Positions 33,615 through 42,632 of a stretch of DNA of 64,000 nucleotides are shown piece after piece. The notes under the pieces were generated by a model that did no database searches, was not told the origin of the DNA, and saw nothing but the letters and a program-made list of their open reading frames with translations. Origin of the DNA: Aeromicrobium yanjiei. GTDB lineage: Bacteria; Actinomycetota; Actinomycetes; Propionibacteriales; Nocardioidaceae. How positions within the stretch are numbered: the stretch's first letter is position 1; the number at the start of each line of letters is the position of its first letter. The stretch is from NCBI RefSeq assembly GCF_009649075.1, contig NZ_CP045737.1, positions 1,674,001-1,738,000 on the forward strand. Direction: 5' to 3'. Position numbers and translations under genes: made by a program.

Positions 33615-33616
33615 GG

Positions 33617-34837
33617 TCAGATACCTTCTCGCTCGATGGGGCACGACATGCAGCGCGGGCCGCCGCGACCACGTCCGAGCTCATTGCCCTGGATCGTGAT
33701 GACCTCGACGCCGTTCTTGCGCAGGTACGTGTTGGTCGTGACGTTGCGCTCGTACGCGACCACGACGCCGGGGGAGAGGGCCAGCACGTTGCACCCGTCG
33801 TCCCACTGCTCACGCTCGGCCGCGTGCACGTCCTGCGTCGCGGTGAGTACCCGGATCGAGTCCAGTCCGAGGGCCGAGGCGATCGCGTCGTGCATCTCCT
33901 CCGGCGCGTGGCTCGTGACCTTGAGGCCGGACTCGCTGTCGTCGGGCTCGACGGTGTACGAGGGCAGCATCCCCATGCCGACGTACTTGGTGAACGTGTG
34001 GTCGTCGACCATCGTCATCACGGTGTCGAGGTGCATGAACGCACGCTGCTGGGGCATCGAGATCGCCACGACCTTGGTCGCGCTGCCCGCCTCGAACAGC
34101 CGGCGCGCGAGCCGCTCGACGCCCTGGGGCGTGGTGCGCTCGCTCATGCCGATGAGGACCACGCCGCGACCCAGCACGAGGATGTCGCCGCCCTCGGTGG
34201 TCGCGTCCCCCGCTGTCCCGTCGGCCCACTCGGCGTACTGCGCATCGGCGAACGTGGGGTGCCACTGGTAGATCGCCTCGTAGTGGATCGTCTCCCTCGC
34301 TCGGGCACGCTTGCGCATCGTGTTGATCGACACGCCGTCGTAGACCCAGGCCGAGGTGTCGCGGGTGAACAGGTGGTTGGGCAGGGGCGGCAGCAGGAGA
34401 TCGTCCAGCTCGAGCGCCTGCACCACCAGGGACGACGGCTCCTGCGTGTGCTCCAGCAGCTCACGCTTGGTCATGCCGCCGATGAGGTGCGTCGCGAGGG
34501 TCGCGTCGTCGAGGCCGTCGAACACCGGGAGCAGGGCACTGACCGCGAGCGGACCGTAGACCCGCTCGTCGAGCGTCCGCTCCAGCACGAACTTGCGTGC
34601 GTCCGGCAGGGCCAGCGTCTCCTCGAGCAGCTGGCCGAGCAGGTGCACCTTGACACCTGCGTCGCGCAGCGTGTCGGCGAACGCGTCGTGCTCCTGCTTG
34701 GCGTGCTTGACCCACAGCACGTCGTCGAACAGGTACTCGTCGTGATTGCTCGGGGTGAGCCTCTTGAGCTCCAGGTTGGGGCGGTGCAGGATGACCTGCC
34801 GCAGCGTGCCCACTTCAGAATCGACGTGCAGGTTCAT
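33617..34837 (-). CDS. arcA: Arginine deiminase
   Basis: Hydrolyses arginine to citrulline and ammonia, the first and pH-raising step of the pathway. It is 406 residues. The nucleophile is Cys396 in [29 protein letters not shown] and the [10 protein letters not shown] block line the active site. I use ATG 34837 ([10 protein letters not shown]). Its upstream region (34838-34996) is shared with the divergent YfcC-type transporter and contains a DosR-type box 57 bases from the start. Confidence 0.97.
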   Translation of the reverse strand: MNLHVDSEVGTLRQVILHRPNLELKRLTPSNHDEYLFDDVLWVKHAKQEHDAFADTLRDAGVKVHLLGQLLEETLALPDARKFVLERTLDERVYGPLAVSALLPVFDGLDDATLATHLIGGMTKRELLEHTQEPSSLVVQALELDDLLLPPLPNHLFTRDTSAWVYDGVSINTMRKRARARETIHYEAIYQWHPTFADAQYAEWADGTAGDATTEGGDILVLGRGVVLIGMSERTTPQGVERLARRLFEAGSATKVVAISMPQQRAFMHLDTVMTMVDDHTFTKYVGMGMLPSYTVEPDDSESGLKVTSHAPEEMHDAIASALGLDSIRVLTATQDVHAAEREQWDDGCNVLALSPGVVVAYERNVTTNTYLRKNGVEVITIQGNELGRGRGGPRCMSCPIEREGI

Positions 34838-34893
34838 GTTGATATCCCGTCTCGTTTGCCCGCCAGCCTCGCGGGCGCACACGGACGAGGCGA

Positions 34894-34907
34894 GGGCCGA
34901 AGGTCCT
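34894..34907. promoter_or_regulatory. DosR-type box in the arcA / YfcC divergent promoter
   Basis: GGGCC-GAAG-GTCCT, one mismatch to the reverse form GGGCC-N4-GTCCC. It sits 57 bases from arcA and 90 bases from the transporter start, so one site could serve both. Confidence 0.55.
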
Positions 34908-34996
34908 GCGCGGGAGGGAGCAAAGCCTCATCCTCCGTGCGTGTCGCGCTGCTTGCCTGATCTGCATCCGATCATCCGTACGGAGAGGACCTCACC

Positions 34997-36547
34997 ATGG
35001 CCGCGACGCACAAGGGCAAGGGCGAATCGGGCACGTCGGACGGAGGCGGGCAGGGGGACGGCGAGACGGGCGGCAAGACCCTGCGCTTCCCCAGCGCGTT
35101 CACGGTGCTGTTCGCCGTCACGGTCGCGGTGTGGCTCCTGGCGTTCGTGATTCCCACCGGGAGCTACCAGACCAATCAGGACACGGGCCGCCCGATCCCG
35201 GGCAGCTATGAGCGCACCGAGGCGGGCCTGTCGTTCCTCGACCGCCTGATGCAGCTGTTCCTGGCGCCGGTGAACGGCCTCTACGGCATCCTCAACTCGG
35301 ACGGGTTCATCGGTCCCAACGAGACCGGTGAGCTGTACGGCGCGGCGGGCGTGTTCTTCTTCGTCGTCGCGATCGGCATCTTCATCACGATGTCGATGAG
35401 CACGGGCGCGATCGACAACGGCGTGGCGCGCATCGCCCAGCGCATGAGCACGCGGGGATCCCTCCTGATCGCCGTGCTCATGGTGCTGTTCTCGATCGGC
35501 GGCACCGCGGAGGGCATGGCGGAGGAGACGCTGGGCTTCTACGCCCTGGTGGTTCCGCTGATCCTCGCCCTCGGCTACGACCGGCTGGTCGCGGCATCCA
35601 TCATCCTGGTGGGCGCCGGCATCGGCGTGCTGGCGTCGACGGTGAATCCCTTCGCGACGGGTGTCGCCTCGGACGCCGCCGACATCTCGATCGGCGACGG
35701 CATCGTCCTGCGGTTCATCATGTACATCGTGCTGGTCCCGATCGGGATCTGGTACGTCCTGCGCTATGCGCGCAAGGTCAAGGCCGACCCGGCCGCCTCA
35801 CGGGTCGGGGTGGCTGACGAGGATGAGGAGCTGCGCTCCCAAGGCCTGCGCGAGGTCGGAGCCCTGCCGACGCGCGAGAAGATCGTGCTGACCGTCGTGG
35901 GACTCACCTTCGTGTTCATGATCTTCTCGATCGTGCCCTGGGCGCAGATCATCAACGGTCCCAACGCCGAGAGCTACGGATGGCAGCTCGACTGGTACTT
36001 CCCCGAGCTCGCGGCCCTGTTCATCGTGATGTCGATCGTGGTCGGCCTGATCGGCGGCATGGGCGAGAAGGGGATGACGGACACCCTCGTGAGAGGAGCC
36101 GGCGACTTCATCGGCGTCGGGCTGATCATCGTGCTGGCACGCGGCGTGACGGTCATCATGAACAACTCGGAGATCACCGACACGATCCTGCACTCGATGG
36201 AGAACATCGTGAACAACACTTCGTCGGGTGTGTTCGGGGCGCTCATGCTGCTGATCAACCTGCCGCTGGCCTTTCTCGTCCCGTCGTCGTCGGGACACGC
36301 CGCCCTCGCGATGCCGATCCTCGCCCCGCTGGCGGACTTCGCCAACGTCGACCGCGCGGTGGTCGTCACGGCGTACCAGTCGGCGTCGGGCCTGATCAAC
36401 CTCATCACGCCCACCTCCGCGGTGGTCATGGGCGGTCTCGCGCTGGCCAAGGTCCGCTACGACCACTACCTGCGATTCGTCCTGCCGCTGGTCGGGATCC
36501 TGCTCGTGCTCAGCCTGGCGTTCGTGGTGATCGGCTCGGTGTGGTGA
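34997..36547 (+). CDS. YfcC/DcuC-family transporter, probable arginine-ornithine exchanger
   Basis: A 516-residue transporter with about 12-13 helices. A hydrophilic Gly-rich N-terminus (about residues 1-30) precedes LRFPSAFTVLFAVTVAVWLLAF and IPTGSY, the start of the YfcC fold. GTAEGMAEETLGFYAL and VPSSSGHAALAMPI are conserved loops. YfcC-type proteins commonly accompany arc genes and are thought to exchange arginine for ornithine; that role is inferred from position. ATG 34997 follows GGAGAGGA. It is divergent from arcA. Confidence 0.88.
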   Translation: MAATHKGKGESGTSDGGGQGDGETGGKTLRFPSAFTVLFAVTVAVWLLAFVIPTGSYQTNQDTGRPIPGSYERTEAGLSFLDRLMQLFLAPVNGLYGILNSDGFIGPNETGELYGAAGVFFFVVAIGIFITMSMSTGAIDNGVARIAQRMSTRGSLLIAVLMVLFSIGGTAEGMAEETLGFYALVVPLILALGYDRLVAASIILVGAGIGVLASTVNPFATGVASDAADISIGDGIVLRFIMYIVLVPIGIWYVLRYARKVKADPAASRVGVADEDEELRSQGLREVGALPTREKIVLTVVGLTFVFMIFSIVPWAQIINGPNAESYGWQLDWYFPELAALFIVMSIVVGLIGGMGEKGMTDTLVRGAGDFIGVGLIIVLARGVTVIMNNSEITDTILHSMENIVNNTSSGVFGALMLLINLPLAFLVPSSSGHAALAMPILAPLADFANVDRAVVVTAYQSASGLINLITPTSAVVMGGLALAKVRYDHYLRFVLPLVGILLVLSLAFVVIGSVW

Positions 36548-36571
36548 GCGATCGGCGTGGTGCCAGGGCGC

Positions 36572-36805
36572 TCAGGCCACCGTGCGGCGGCGCGCCTCGT
36601 GCACGACCCGGTCGTCCAGCAGCCGTCTGGCGATCTGCTCGCACAGCACGACCGGGTCGTCCGTGCTGCTCGCGGATCGCAGGACGAGCCGATCGGCTTG
36701 GTAGACCAGCCGCATGACCTGACCGGGCACGAGGATCCCCTCGAACTCGGATATCAGACGGCCGGCGAGGTCGGCGATCTTCAGGCGGTGGGTCACAGCG
36801 TCCAT
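36572..36805 (-). CDS. Small helical protein (77 residues), unknown function
   Basis: The protein MDAVTHRLKIADLAGRLISE and onward is mostly helical with a short basic end (EARRRTVA). It resembles the small three-helix-bundle dimerisation domain found beside actinobacterial stress regulators, a low-confidence match. The start ATG 36805 has GGGAGCTGTG upstream. It is divergent from the CtpF-like ATPase across 147 bases that contain a DosR-type box, so it is likely part of the same regulon. Confidence 0.6.
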   Translation of the reverse strand: MDAVTHRLKIADLAGRLISEFEGILVPGQVMRLVYQADRLVLRSASSTDDPVVLCEQIARRLLDDRVVHEARRRTVA

Positions 36806-36864
36806 CACAGCTCCCTGGTTGGGGTTGGACAGTCCATTTTCCGCCCCGGTGCGTGCGCCGCGTA

Positions 36865-36878
36865 GTGACCAACGGCCC
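36865..36878. promoter_or_regulatory. DosR-type box between the small protein and the P-type ATPase
   Basis: GTGAC-CAAC-GGCCC, one mismatch to GGGAC-N4-GGCCC, 74 bases before the ATPase start and 59 from the small protein. Confidence 0.5.
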
Positions 36879-36952
36879 TGCGCGCCGGGGGGATCCCCCC
36901 GCAGGACCATCGCCTCTGGGTCGGGACGGGGGCCCGGGCTGGACTTGCGGGC

Positions 36953-39667
36953 ATGGCCCCAGGTGCAGCAGGCGACGTGCAGACCTACCACGACCTCACC
37001 GCTCACGAGGCGTTGCTGCTCCTGGAGAGTGATCACCGCACGGGGCTCGACCGGGACGAGGCGCGGAGCCGGCTCGAGCGGTTCGGACCCAACAGCCTCC
37101 CGCAGGCGAAGGGCGAAGGGGCGGTACGCCGGTTCCTGCGCCAGCTCAACAGCCCGTTGGTGATTGTGCTGATCGTGGCAGGCATCGTCACGCTGCTGCT
37201 GGACGAGGTGGTGGACTCCTCGGTGATCTTCGGCGTCGTGGTCATCAACGCGATCCTGGGCTTCGTGCAGGAGTCGAAGGCCGAGTCGGCGCTGGAGGCG
37301 CTGCGATCGATGGTCCACACGACCGCGACGGTCGTGCGCAGTGGCGCGCAGCAGAGAATCCCGTCGGAGGAGCTCGTCCCGGGTGACCTCGTGCTGATCG
37401 AGGCGGGGGACCGGGTGCCGGCCGATGTGCGTCTCATCAGCGAGAGCCACCTGAAGGTCGACGAGTCGGCGCTCACGGGGGAGTCCCTGCCGGTCGAGAA
37501 GGGGCACGTCCTCCTGCCGACCGAGACCGCGGTCGCCGACCGGGTCAACATGGCCTTCTCCGGCACGTTGGTCACCAGCGGGTCGGGGTCCGGCATCGTG
37601 GTCGGGACCGGCGGGGAGACCGAGCTCGGCGAGATCCACCGCCTGGTGGGCAGCACCGAGACGATGGCCACCCCGCTGACCCGCAAGCTCGCGAAGTTCA
37701 GTACCCAGCTGACCGTCGTCATCCTGGCCCTGGCAGTGATCGCCTTCATCGCCGGCGTCGCCCAGGGTGAGTCGGCGACGGACATGTTCGTGGCCGTCGT
37801 GGCCCTCGCGGTGGGTGCCATCCCCGAGGGTCTCCCGGCCGCGGTGGCGATCACCCTGGCGATCGGGGTGTCGCGGATGGCGCGGCGGCGCGCCGTGATC
37901 CGCCGGCTCCCGGTGGTGGAGACCCTGGGCAGCGCGACCGTGATCTGCTCGGACAAGACCGGGACGCTGACCGAGAACCGGATGACGGTCCAGAGCGTCT
38001 GGACGGTCGACGGGGAAGTCGCCGTCGCGGGAGACCGGGCGAGCCAGCCCGGCTCGGTCGGTGGTGCGGTCCACTGGTGCCTCCTGGTCGGCGCCAACTG
38101 CAATGACGCGTGGATGGCCGAGGACGGGACGCCGTCGGGCGATCCCACCGAGACCGCGATGCTGACGGTCGCGCAGCACCACGGCATCGAGCCGCGCGGT
38201 CTCGAGCGGGTCGGGTCGCTGCCGTTCAGCTCGGAGCGGCAGTACATGGCCACGACCCACGTGGACCCGCAGACCGGCGACCGGCTGCTGATGGTCAAGG
38301 GCGCCGTGGAGCGGGTCCTCCACGTCAGCACACACCAGATGGCCGCCGACGGGACCACCGAGCCCCTCGACGAGGGCGCCGTGATGGCTGCGGCCGAGGG
38401 ATACGCGCAGCAGGGCATGAGGGTGCTTGCCACGGCGTTCCAGCGCAACCCCGAGGACGACGCCCTCGACGGGCTCGTGCGCGGCGAGGTCCACGGCCTG
38501 GTCTTCACCGGGCTGGAGGCGATGATCGACCCGCCACGGGCGACCGCCGCCGACGCCGTGCGGTCGTGCCACGAGGCCGGCCTGTCGGTCAAGATGATCA
38601 CCGGTGACCACGCGACGACGGCCGCGGCGATCGCCCGCCACATCGGGATCCTGCGGGAGGACGGCGACGGCAGCGTCCTCACCGGCGGTGAGATCGAACG
38701 CATCGACGAGAGCGGTCTGCCGGAGGCGGTCGAGCGGGCCTCGGTGTTCGCACGGGTCACCCCCGAGCAGAAGCTGAGGCTCGTGAAGGCCCTGCAGTCA
38801 CGCGACCACGTCGTCGCGATGACGGGGGACGGGGTCAACGACGCGCCGGCGCTCAAGCAGGCCGACATCGGCATCGCGATGGGAGTCGTCGGCACCGAGG
38901 CGGCCAAGGACGCCGCGGACATGGTGCTCACCGACGACGACTTCGCGACGATCGAGGCTGCGGTCGAGGAGGGGCGCGGCGTGTTCGACAACCTCACCAA
39001 GTTCATCGTCTGGACCTTGCCGACGAACCTCGGTGAGGGGCTGGTGATCCTCGTGGCGATCCTGCTCGCCACCGACCTGCCGATCCTGCCCACCCAGATC
39101 CTGTGGATCAACATGACGACCGCGGTGCTCCTCGGACTGACCCTGGCGTGGGAGCCCAAGGAGCCCGGCATCATGGCGCGTCCACCGCGGGACCCGCACG
39201 CGCCGATCTTCGGACGTCCCGAGGCGGTCCGGACCGTGCTCGTCTCCCTGTTGCTCCTCGCGGGCTCGTGGTGGGTCTACCGCTCCGAGCGCGACGCAGG
39301 GGCGTCGATCGACGCGAGCCGGACGGCCGCGGTCAACGTCTTCGTCATGGTCGAGGCCTTCTATCTGTTCAGCTGCCGCTCGCTTCGACGTCCCGGCTGG
39401 ACCGCGGGCCTGTTCGCGAACCCCTACCTGGTGGCTGGCGTCGCGCTGCAGGCCGTGGGCCAGCTCGGCCTGACGTACGTCCCGGCGATGAACACGCTGT
39501 TCCAGACCGCTCCGATCGGGTGGGACAGCTGGCTGCGGATCCTCGCGGTGGCCGTGGTCGTCTCCGCGGTCGTGGCGGTCCACAAGCATCTCGAGATCGG
39601 CCGCGCCGCACGGGAGACCGGCACGAGCACGGCCCGTCACGCACGAACGACGTCCCGTCGATCCTGA
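36953..39667 (+). CDS. ctpF: Cation-transporting P-type ATPase (CtpF-like, P2 type)
   Basis: A 904-residue P2-type ATPase. An N-terminal cation-ATPase domain is followed by helices 1-2 near 68-105, TGES (about 175-178) of the actuator domain, PEGLP (291-295) in helix 4, the phosphorylation site D334 in CSDKTGTLT, KGAVERV in the nucleotide domain, and TGDGVNDAPALKQADIGIAM. Length and order match mycobacterial CtpF, a calcium-exporting ATPase that belongs to the DosR regulon; the ion here is inferred from that similarity. A DosR-type box lies in its promoter. A 14-bp hairpin overlaps its stop. Confidence 0.92.
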   Translation: MAPGAAGDVQTYHDLTAHEALLLLESDHRTGLDRDEARSRLERFGPNSLPQAKGEGAVRRFLRQLNSPLVIVLIVAGIVTLLLDEVVDSSVIFGVVVINAILGFVQESKAESALEALRSMVHTTATVVRSGAQQRIPSEELVPGDLVLIEAGDRVPADVRLISESHLKVDESALTGESLPVEKGHVLLPTETAVADRVNMAFSGTLVTSGSGSGIVVGTGGETELGEIHRLVGSTETMATPLTRKLAKFSTQLTVVILALAVIAFIAGVAQGESATDMFVAVVALAVGAIPEGLPAAVAITLAIGVSRMARRRAVIRRLPVVETLGSATVICSDKTGTLTENRMTVQSVWTVDGEVAVAGDRASQPGSVGGAVHWCLLVGANCNDAWMAEDGTPSGDPTETAMLTVAQHHGIEPRGLERVGSLPFSSERQYMATTHVDPQTGDRLLMVKGAVERVLHVSTHQMAADGTTEPLDEGAVMAAAEGYAQQGMRVLATAFQRNPEDDALDGLVRGEVHGLVFTGLEAMIDPPRATAADAVRSCHEAGLSVKMITGDHATTAAAIARHIGILREDGDGSVLTGGEIERIDESGLPEAVERASVFARVTPEQKLRLVKALQSRDHVVAMTGDGVNDAPALKQADIGIAMGVVGTEAAKDAADMVLTDDDFATIEAAVEEGRGVFDNLTKFIVWTLPTNLGEGLVILVAILLATDLPILPTQILWINMTTAVLLGLTLAWEPKEPGIMARPPRDPHAPIFGRPEAVRTVLVSLLLLAGSWWVYRSERDAGASIDASRTAAVNVFVMVEAFYLFSCRSLRRPGWTAGLFANPYLVAGVALQAVGQLGLTYVPAMNTLFQTAPIGWDSWLRILAVAVVVSAVVAVHKHLEIGRAARETGTSTARHARTTSRRS

Positions 39668-39679
39668 CGGGACGTCGTT
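39646..39679. terminator. 14-bp hairpin ending ctpF and the usp/hsp20 operon
   Basis: AACGACGTCCCGTC at 39646-39659 pairs with GACGGGACGTCGTT at 39666-39679, loop 6. It overlaps the ctpF stop and lies 13 bases from the stop of the convergent universal stress protein gene, so it can act in both directions. Confidence 0.75.
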
Positions 39680-39692
39680 CGCGGCGGTGTGG

Positions 39693-40541
39693 TCAGACCG
39701 TGTAGTCCGGAGGCACCACTGCCACGGGCCGTCGCCCGGCGCGGGCCAGCGCGCGGGCCACGGGCGCCCGCCACCCGCGCAGGGCGCCCGAGTGCGGACG
39801 GCCGGCGACCACCAGGGCGCCGTCGCCCGCGACGGCCAGGGTCTCGTCCGCAGGATCCTTGCCCTCGATCAGCTCGGACGTGACGTTCAGGTCCGGATAG
39901 GTCTCCGACCAGCCCGCCAGCACCTCGGCCAGGTGCACCCGTGACATCTCGATGTCCTTGGCCGCCTCCCGGTGGCGCATCACGTGCAGGACGCGCAGGT
40001 CGACCGAGATCTTGTCGGCCAGCTCGAACGCGAACTGCACGGGGCCGGACGCCGACGTCTGGGTGTCGACCGCGACGATGATCTGCTCGACCTCGAAGCT
40101 GTCGACCCCGGGCGGGACCACGATGACCGGGCTGTGGGCGTGCAGGACGAGGAAGTTGGTGACCGCCTCACCTGTGAGCCGGTCCAGCCACCCGACGTCG
40201 TCGGTGCCGACGACGACCGACTTCGCGCCGTCGCTCTCGGATCCGAGCACCGCGGGAGGGAAGCCGGCGACCAGCTCGTACGCGATGTCGGGCTGCGGCT
40301 CGTCGGCCTCGAGGTGCTTCTCGGCGTCCGTCAACGTCTTGCGCGCAGCCGTGACGATGCTGTCCGGCAGGTCGCCCACCGAGAGGGGCGAGAACGCGTA
40401 CGGATACGGGATCTGGCACGCGTGGACGACACGCAGGCGGGTCTCGTAGAGCCTGGCGAGCTCGCGGGCGAAGTCCAGCACCCCCGGTTGCTGGTCGCGG
40501 ACACCGACCACGACGGGGCGCTCATTGGCTGGCAGGTTCAT
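39693..40541 (-). CDS. Tandem universal stress protein (two UspA domains)
   Basis: A 282-residue cytosolic protein with two Usp domains (about residues 8-143 and 150-278). Each shows the strand-helix start (VVVGVRDQQPGVLDFA; IIVAVDTQTSASG) and the closing strand (SPVIVVP; RPVAVVP). The ATP-binding G-x2-G-x9-G pattern is degenerate, so nucleotide binding is uncertain. Tandem Usp proteins are the commonest members of DosR regulons in mycobacteria. It starts 5 bases after the hsp20 stop and is co-transcribed with it. Confidence 0.92.
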   Translation of the reverse strand: MNLPANERPVVVGVRDQQPGVLDFARELARLYETRLRVVHACQIPYPYAFSPLSVGDLPDSIVTAARKTLTDAEKHLEADEPQPDIAYELVAGFPPAVLGSESDGAKSVVVGTDDVGWLDRLTGEAVTNFLVLHAHSPVIVVPPGVDSFEVEQIIVAVDTQTSASGPVQFAFELADKISVDLRVLHVMRHREAAKDIEMSRVHLAEVLAGWSETYPDLNVTSELIEGKDPADETLAVAGDGALVVAGRPHSGALRGWRAPVARALARAGRRPVAVVPPDYTV

Positions 40542-40546
40542 CGGGC

Positions 40547-40960
40547 CTACTCGCCTCGCTCGATCGTGACCTTCTGCGCCTGGTCGTCAGCGGTCTTGAC
40601 GGGCACACGGACCTCCAGGATCCCGTTCGTGTACGTCGCCTTCACCTCTGACGCCACGGTGCCTGTCGGTACGCGGACCTTGCGGGTGAACGATCCGTAG
40701 CGGTGCTCCTGGAGGTTCTTCTCCTTCTTCTCCTCGTGCCGCTCGCCGTGGATCGTCAAGATGTCGCCCTCGACGGTCACGCTCACGTCCTTGTCCGGGT
40801 CGACGCCCGGCAGCTCGGCCCGCACGACGTACTGACCGTCCTCCACGAAGTCCTCGATCGGGACTGCGGGAGACACGCCCACGCGGCGGACCTCACCGTC
40901 GAGCCAGTCCATCAGGTCCGTGAAGGGTCCTTGTGGACGTCGAACGATGCTGGGGGTCAT
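40547..40960 (-). CDS. Small heat-shock protein, Hsp20/alpha-crystallin family
   Basis: A 137-residue chaperone. A short N-terminal arm (FTDLMDWLDGEV) precedes the alpha-crystallin domain (about residues 35-130): YVVRAELPGVDPDKDVSV, LTIHGERHEE, YGSFTRKVRVP, and the A-x-x-x-N-G-(I/V)-L signature ATYTNGILEVRVP. It is the first gene of the operon with the universal stress protein. A DosR-type box lies 101 bases upstream of ATG 40960. Family members hold unfolded proteins without ATP; mycobacterial HspX has the same regulon position. Confidence 0.95.
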   Translation of the reverse strand: MTPSIVRRPQGPFTDLMDWLDGEVRRVGVSPAVPIEDFVEDGQYVVRAELPGVDPDKDVSVTVEGDILTIHGERHEEKKEKNLQEHRYGSFTRKVRVPTGTVASEVKATYTNGILEVRVPVKTADDQAQKVTIERGE

Positions 40961-41060
40961 GGCAGGTCCTCACTCTGGCAGGGGAGGGGCGCGTGCGCGT
41001 CCCGCGTTCACGCTCGCACTCGTCCGCCCCGCAGGCAGCGGCCGGACGTCCCAGCGACCA

Positions 41061-41074
41061 GGGACTGCGGACCC
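41061..41074. promoter_or_regulatory. DosR-type box upstream of hsp20/usp
   Basis: GGGAC-TGCG-GACCC: the first half-site exact, the second one base off GTCCC, 101 bases upstream of the hsp20 start. Confidence 0.5.
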
Positions 41075-41300
41075 TGTTGAGGGACGTCGACGGACGCGGG
41101 TCGACGGAGGCGACGCACGGCCGCCCCACGTGCTCCGAGGGAGGGGCGCGTAGGGCGGTCGAGGAGATCGAGAGCACCGTTGGATGGGCCGGTGGTGCTG
41201 TCTTCTCGGGTTCCACTGTGAAGGTGCGAGGCGAGCCGCTCAAGGGACCAATGTCATCGGTGATCGTGCCGCGGCCCAACTCCTGCGAGCAGGTTCAGGG

Positions 41301-41314
41301 GGGACGTTAGGCCC
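41301..41314. promoter_or_regulatory. DosR-type box upstream of the DosR-like regulator
   Basis: GGGAC-GTTA-GGCCC, an exact match, 164 bases before the regulator start. It would allow autoregulation. Confidence 0.6.
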
Positions 41315-41477
41315 TATGCCCCAGAGCACGCCCGGGATGGTCTGGAGCCTGCAGGAACGGGGCGGCGGCAACTCCCACCGACTCGTGATCGCGGCCCAGA
41401 TGCCAGATAGTGGCGCAGGTGTCACAGTCAATGAGCGAACTACGTCACACGCCACGCGGTTCGGAGGGGGAGCGGTC

Positions 41478-42197
41478 ATGATTCGTGTGTTCTTGCTGGA
41501 CGATCACGAGGTGGTACGGGCGGGCGTCAAGGAGCTGCTGGAGCGAGACGGTGACATCGTGGTCGTCGGCGAGGCAGGCACGGCTGCAGCGGCGCTGTCG
41601 CGGATCCCGGCCGTGAAGCCTGACGTCGCAGTCCTCGACGGCCGCCTGCCGGACGGGAGCGGGATCGAGGTCTGCCGGCAGATCAGGTCGCGGCAGGCCG
41701 AGATCGGCGCGATCATCCTCACGTCGTACGACGACGACGACGCGCTGTTCTCGGCCATCGTCGCGGGCGCCGCAGGCTACGTGCTCAAGCAGATCAGGGG
41801 GCAGGAGCTCGTCGATGCGGTGCGCCACGTCGCGGGGGGCGGCTCCCTCCTGGATCCGCTCGCGACGGCGAAGGTCATGGAGCGGCTCCGCGTCGGCAGT
41901 CCGGAGGAGCCGGACGAGTTCAAGCGGCTGACCCCGCAGGAACGCCGCATCCTGGTGCTGGTCGCCGAGGGGCTGACCAATCGACAGATCGGCGAGCGTC
42001 TCAAGCTCGCGGAGAAGACCGTGAAGAACTACATGTCCAACGTGCTGGCCAAGCTCGGGTTCGAGCGGCGCACCCAGGCAGCAGTCTTCGCCAGCCGGTT
42101 GCTCGAGGAGCCCGAGTCCGGGTCGGGCGAGGCGAAGAAGGTCGAGGCGGCCCAGAACGGCACGGGGGAGTGGCACGCAGGATGGCGGCATGACTGA
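41478..42197 (+). CDS. devR: DosR/DevR-like response regulator (NarL/LuxR family)
   Basis: A 239-residue two-component regulator. The receiver domain begins MIRVFLLDDHEVVRAG; the phosphorylated Asp is D54 in DVAVLDGRLPDG, the same number as in M. tuberculosis DosR; ILTSYDDDD carries the switch Thr/Ser. The LuxR-type HTH (about residues 150-210) reads LTPQERRILVLVAEGLTNRQIG and AEKTVKNYMSNVLAKLGFERRTQAAVFA, nearly the DosR recognition helix. A 25-residue charged tail is extra. ATG 41478 follows GGAGGGGGAG. It overlaps the next gene by 8 bases and faces the DosS-like kinase. Confidence 0.93.
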   Translation: MIRVFLLDDHEVVRAGVKELLERDGDIVVVGEAGTAAAALSRIPAVKPDVAVLDGRLPDGSGIEVCRQIRSRQAEIGAIILTSYDDDDALFSAIVAGAAGYVLKQIRGQELVDAVRHVAGGGSLLDPLATAKVMERLRVGSPEEPDEFKRLTPQERRILVLVAEGLTNRQIGERLKLAEKTVKNYMSNVLAKLGFERRTQAAVFASRLLEEPESGSGEAKKVEAAQNGTGEWHAGWRHD

Positions 42198-42618
42198 GCG
42201 GTTCGGGCGTCCGGGGACGTTCGCACGGCCACCCGACCCGGGCCGTCAGCCGGTCATCACCGTGGTGGTGCTGGGTGATGAGTTCTCCGGCGCGATGGCG
42301 TACGCGCTCGACTGTGCACTGTTCATGCCTGCGAGTGTCCGGGCCGTCCGGGTACGTCCGCGGTCGCGGCTCGAGCGGCCGTGCCCGATCCCGGTCGACG
42401 ACCTGAGCGGGGTCCCGTCCGCTTCCCTGGCCAAGGTCAGCGCGTGCTCGGACCGCATGGTCGTCCAGAGCGGGGGGCGGGACGTCGATCCCACCCTCCT
42501 CGACCTCCGCCGGCAGACCTCCAGCCCGGTGGTGGAGGTCGACGGCAACGGGGTGGTCATGCGGGTCTCGGACCCGCGCGGGTGGTCGATGCCGGCCGTG
42601 GGACGACATGCCGGCTGA
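42190..42618 (+). CDS. Small Usp-like hypothetical protein coupled to the DosR-like gene
   Basis: A 142-residue frame that starts inside the end of the response regulator (8-base overlap). The core VITVVVLGDEFSGAMAYALDCALFM looks like the first strand and helix of a Usp-type Rossmann fold, but the nucleotide motif is absent and the end is Gly/Pro-rich. No family is certain. Overlap and position support it as a real gene in the regulator's operon. It stops 14 bases before the convergent kinase gene. Confidence 0.6.
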   Translation: MTERFGRPGTFARPPDPGRQPVITVVVLGDEFSGAMAYALDCALFMPASVRAVRVRPRSRLERPCPIPVDDLSGVPSASLAKVSACSDRMVVQSGGRDVDPTLLDLRRQTSSPVVEVDGNGVVMRVSDPRGWSMPAVGRHAG

Positions 42619-42632
42619 CCGGTCCCGCGACG

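Larger units (their letters stand above)
40961..41477. other. 517-base divergent regulatory region between hsp20 and the DosR-like gene
   Basis: No supportable gene on either strand; reading frames crossing it are GC-frame artefacts with no family resemblance. It holds two DosR-type boxes, one near each gene (41061-41074 and 41301-41314). The size suggests long leaders or more than one promoter. Confidence 0.65.

Noticed and set aside
40961-41477. Upstream extension of the DosR-like gene (frame open from 41184)
   Set aside because: The receiver domain starts exactly at MIRVFLLDDHE with a strong ribosome-binding site; the extension has no similarity and contains a DosR-type box.
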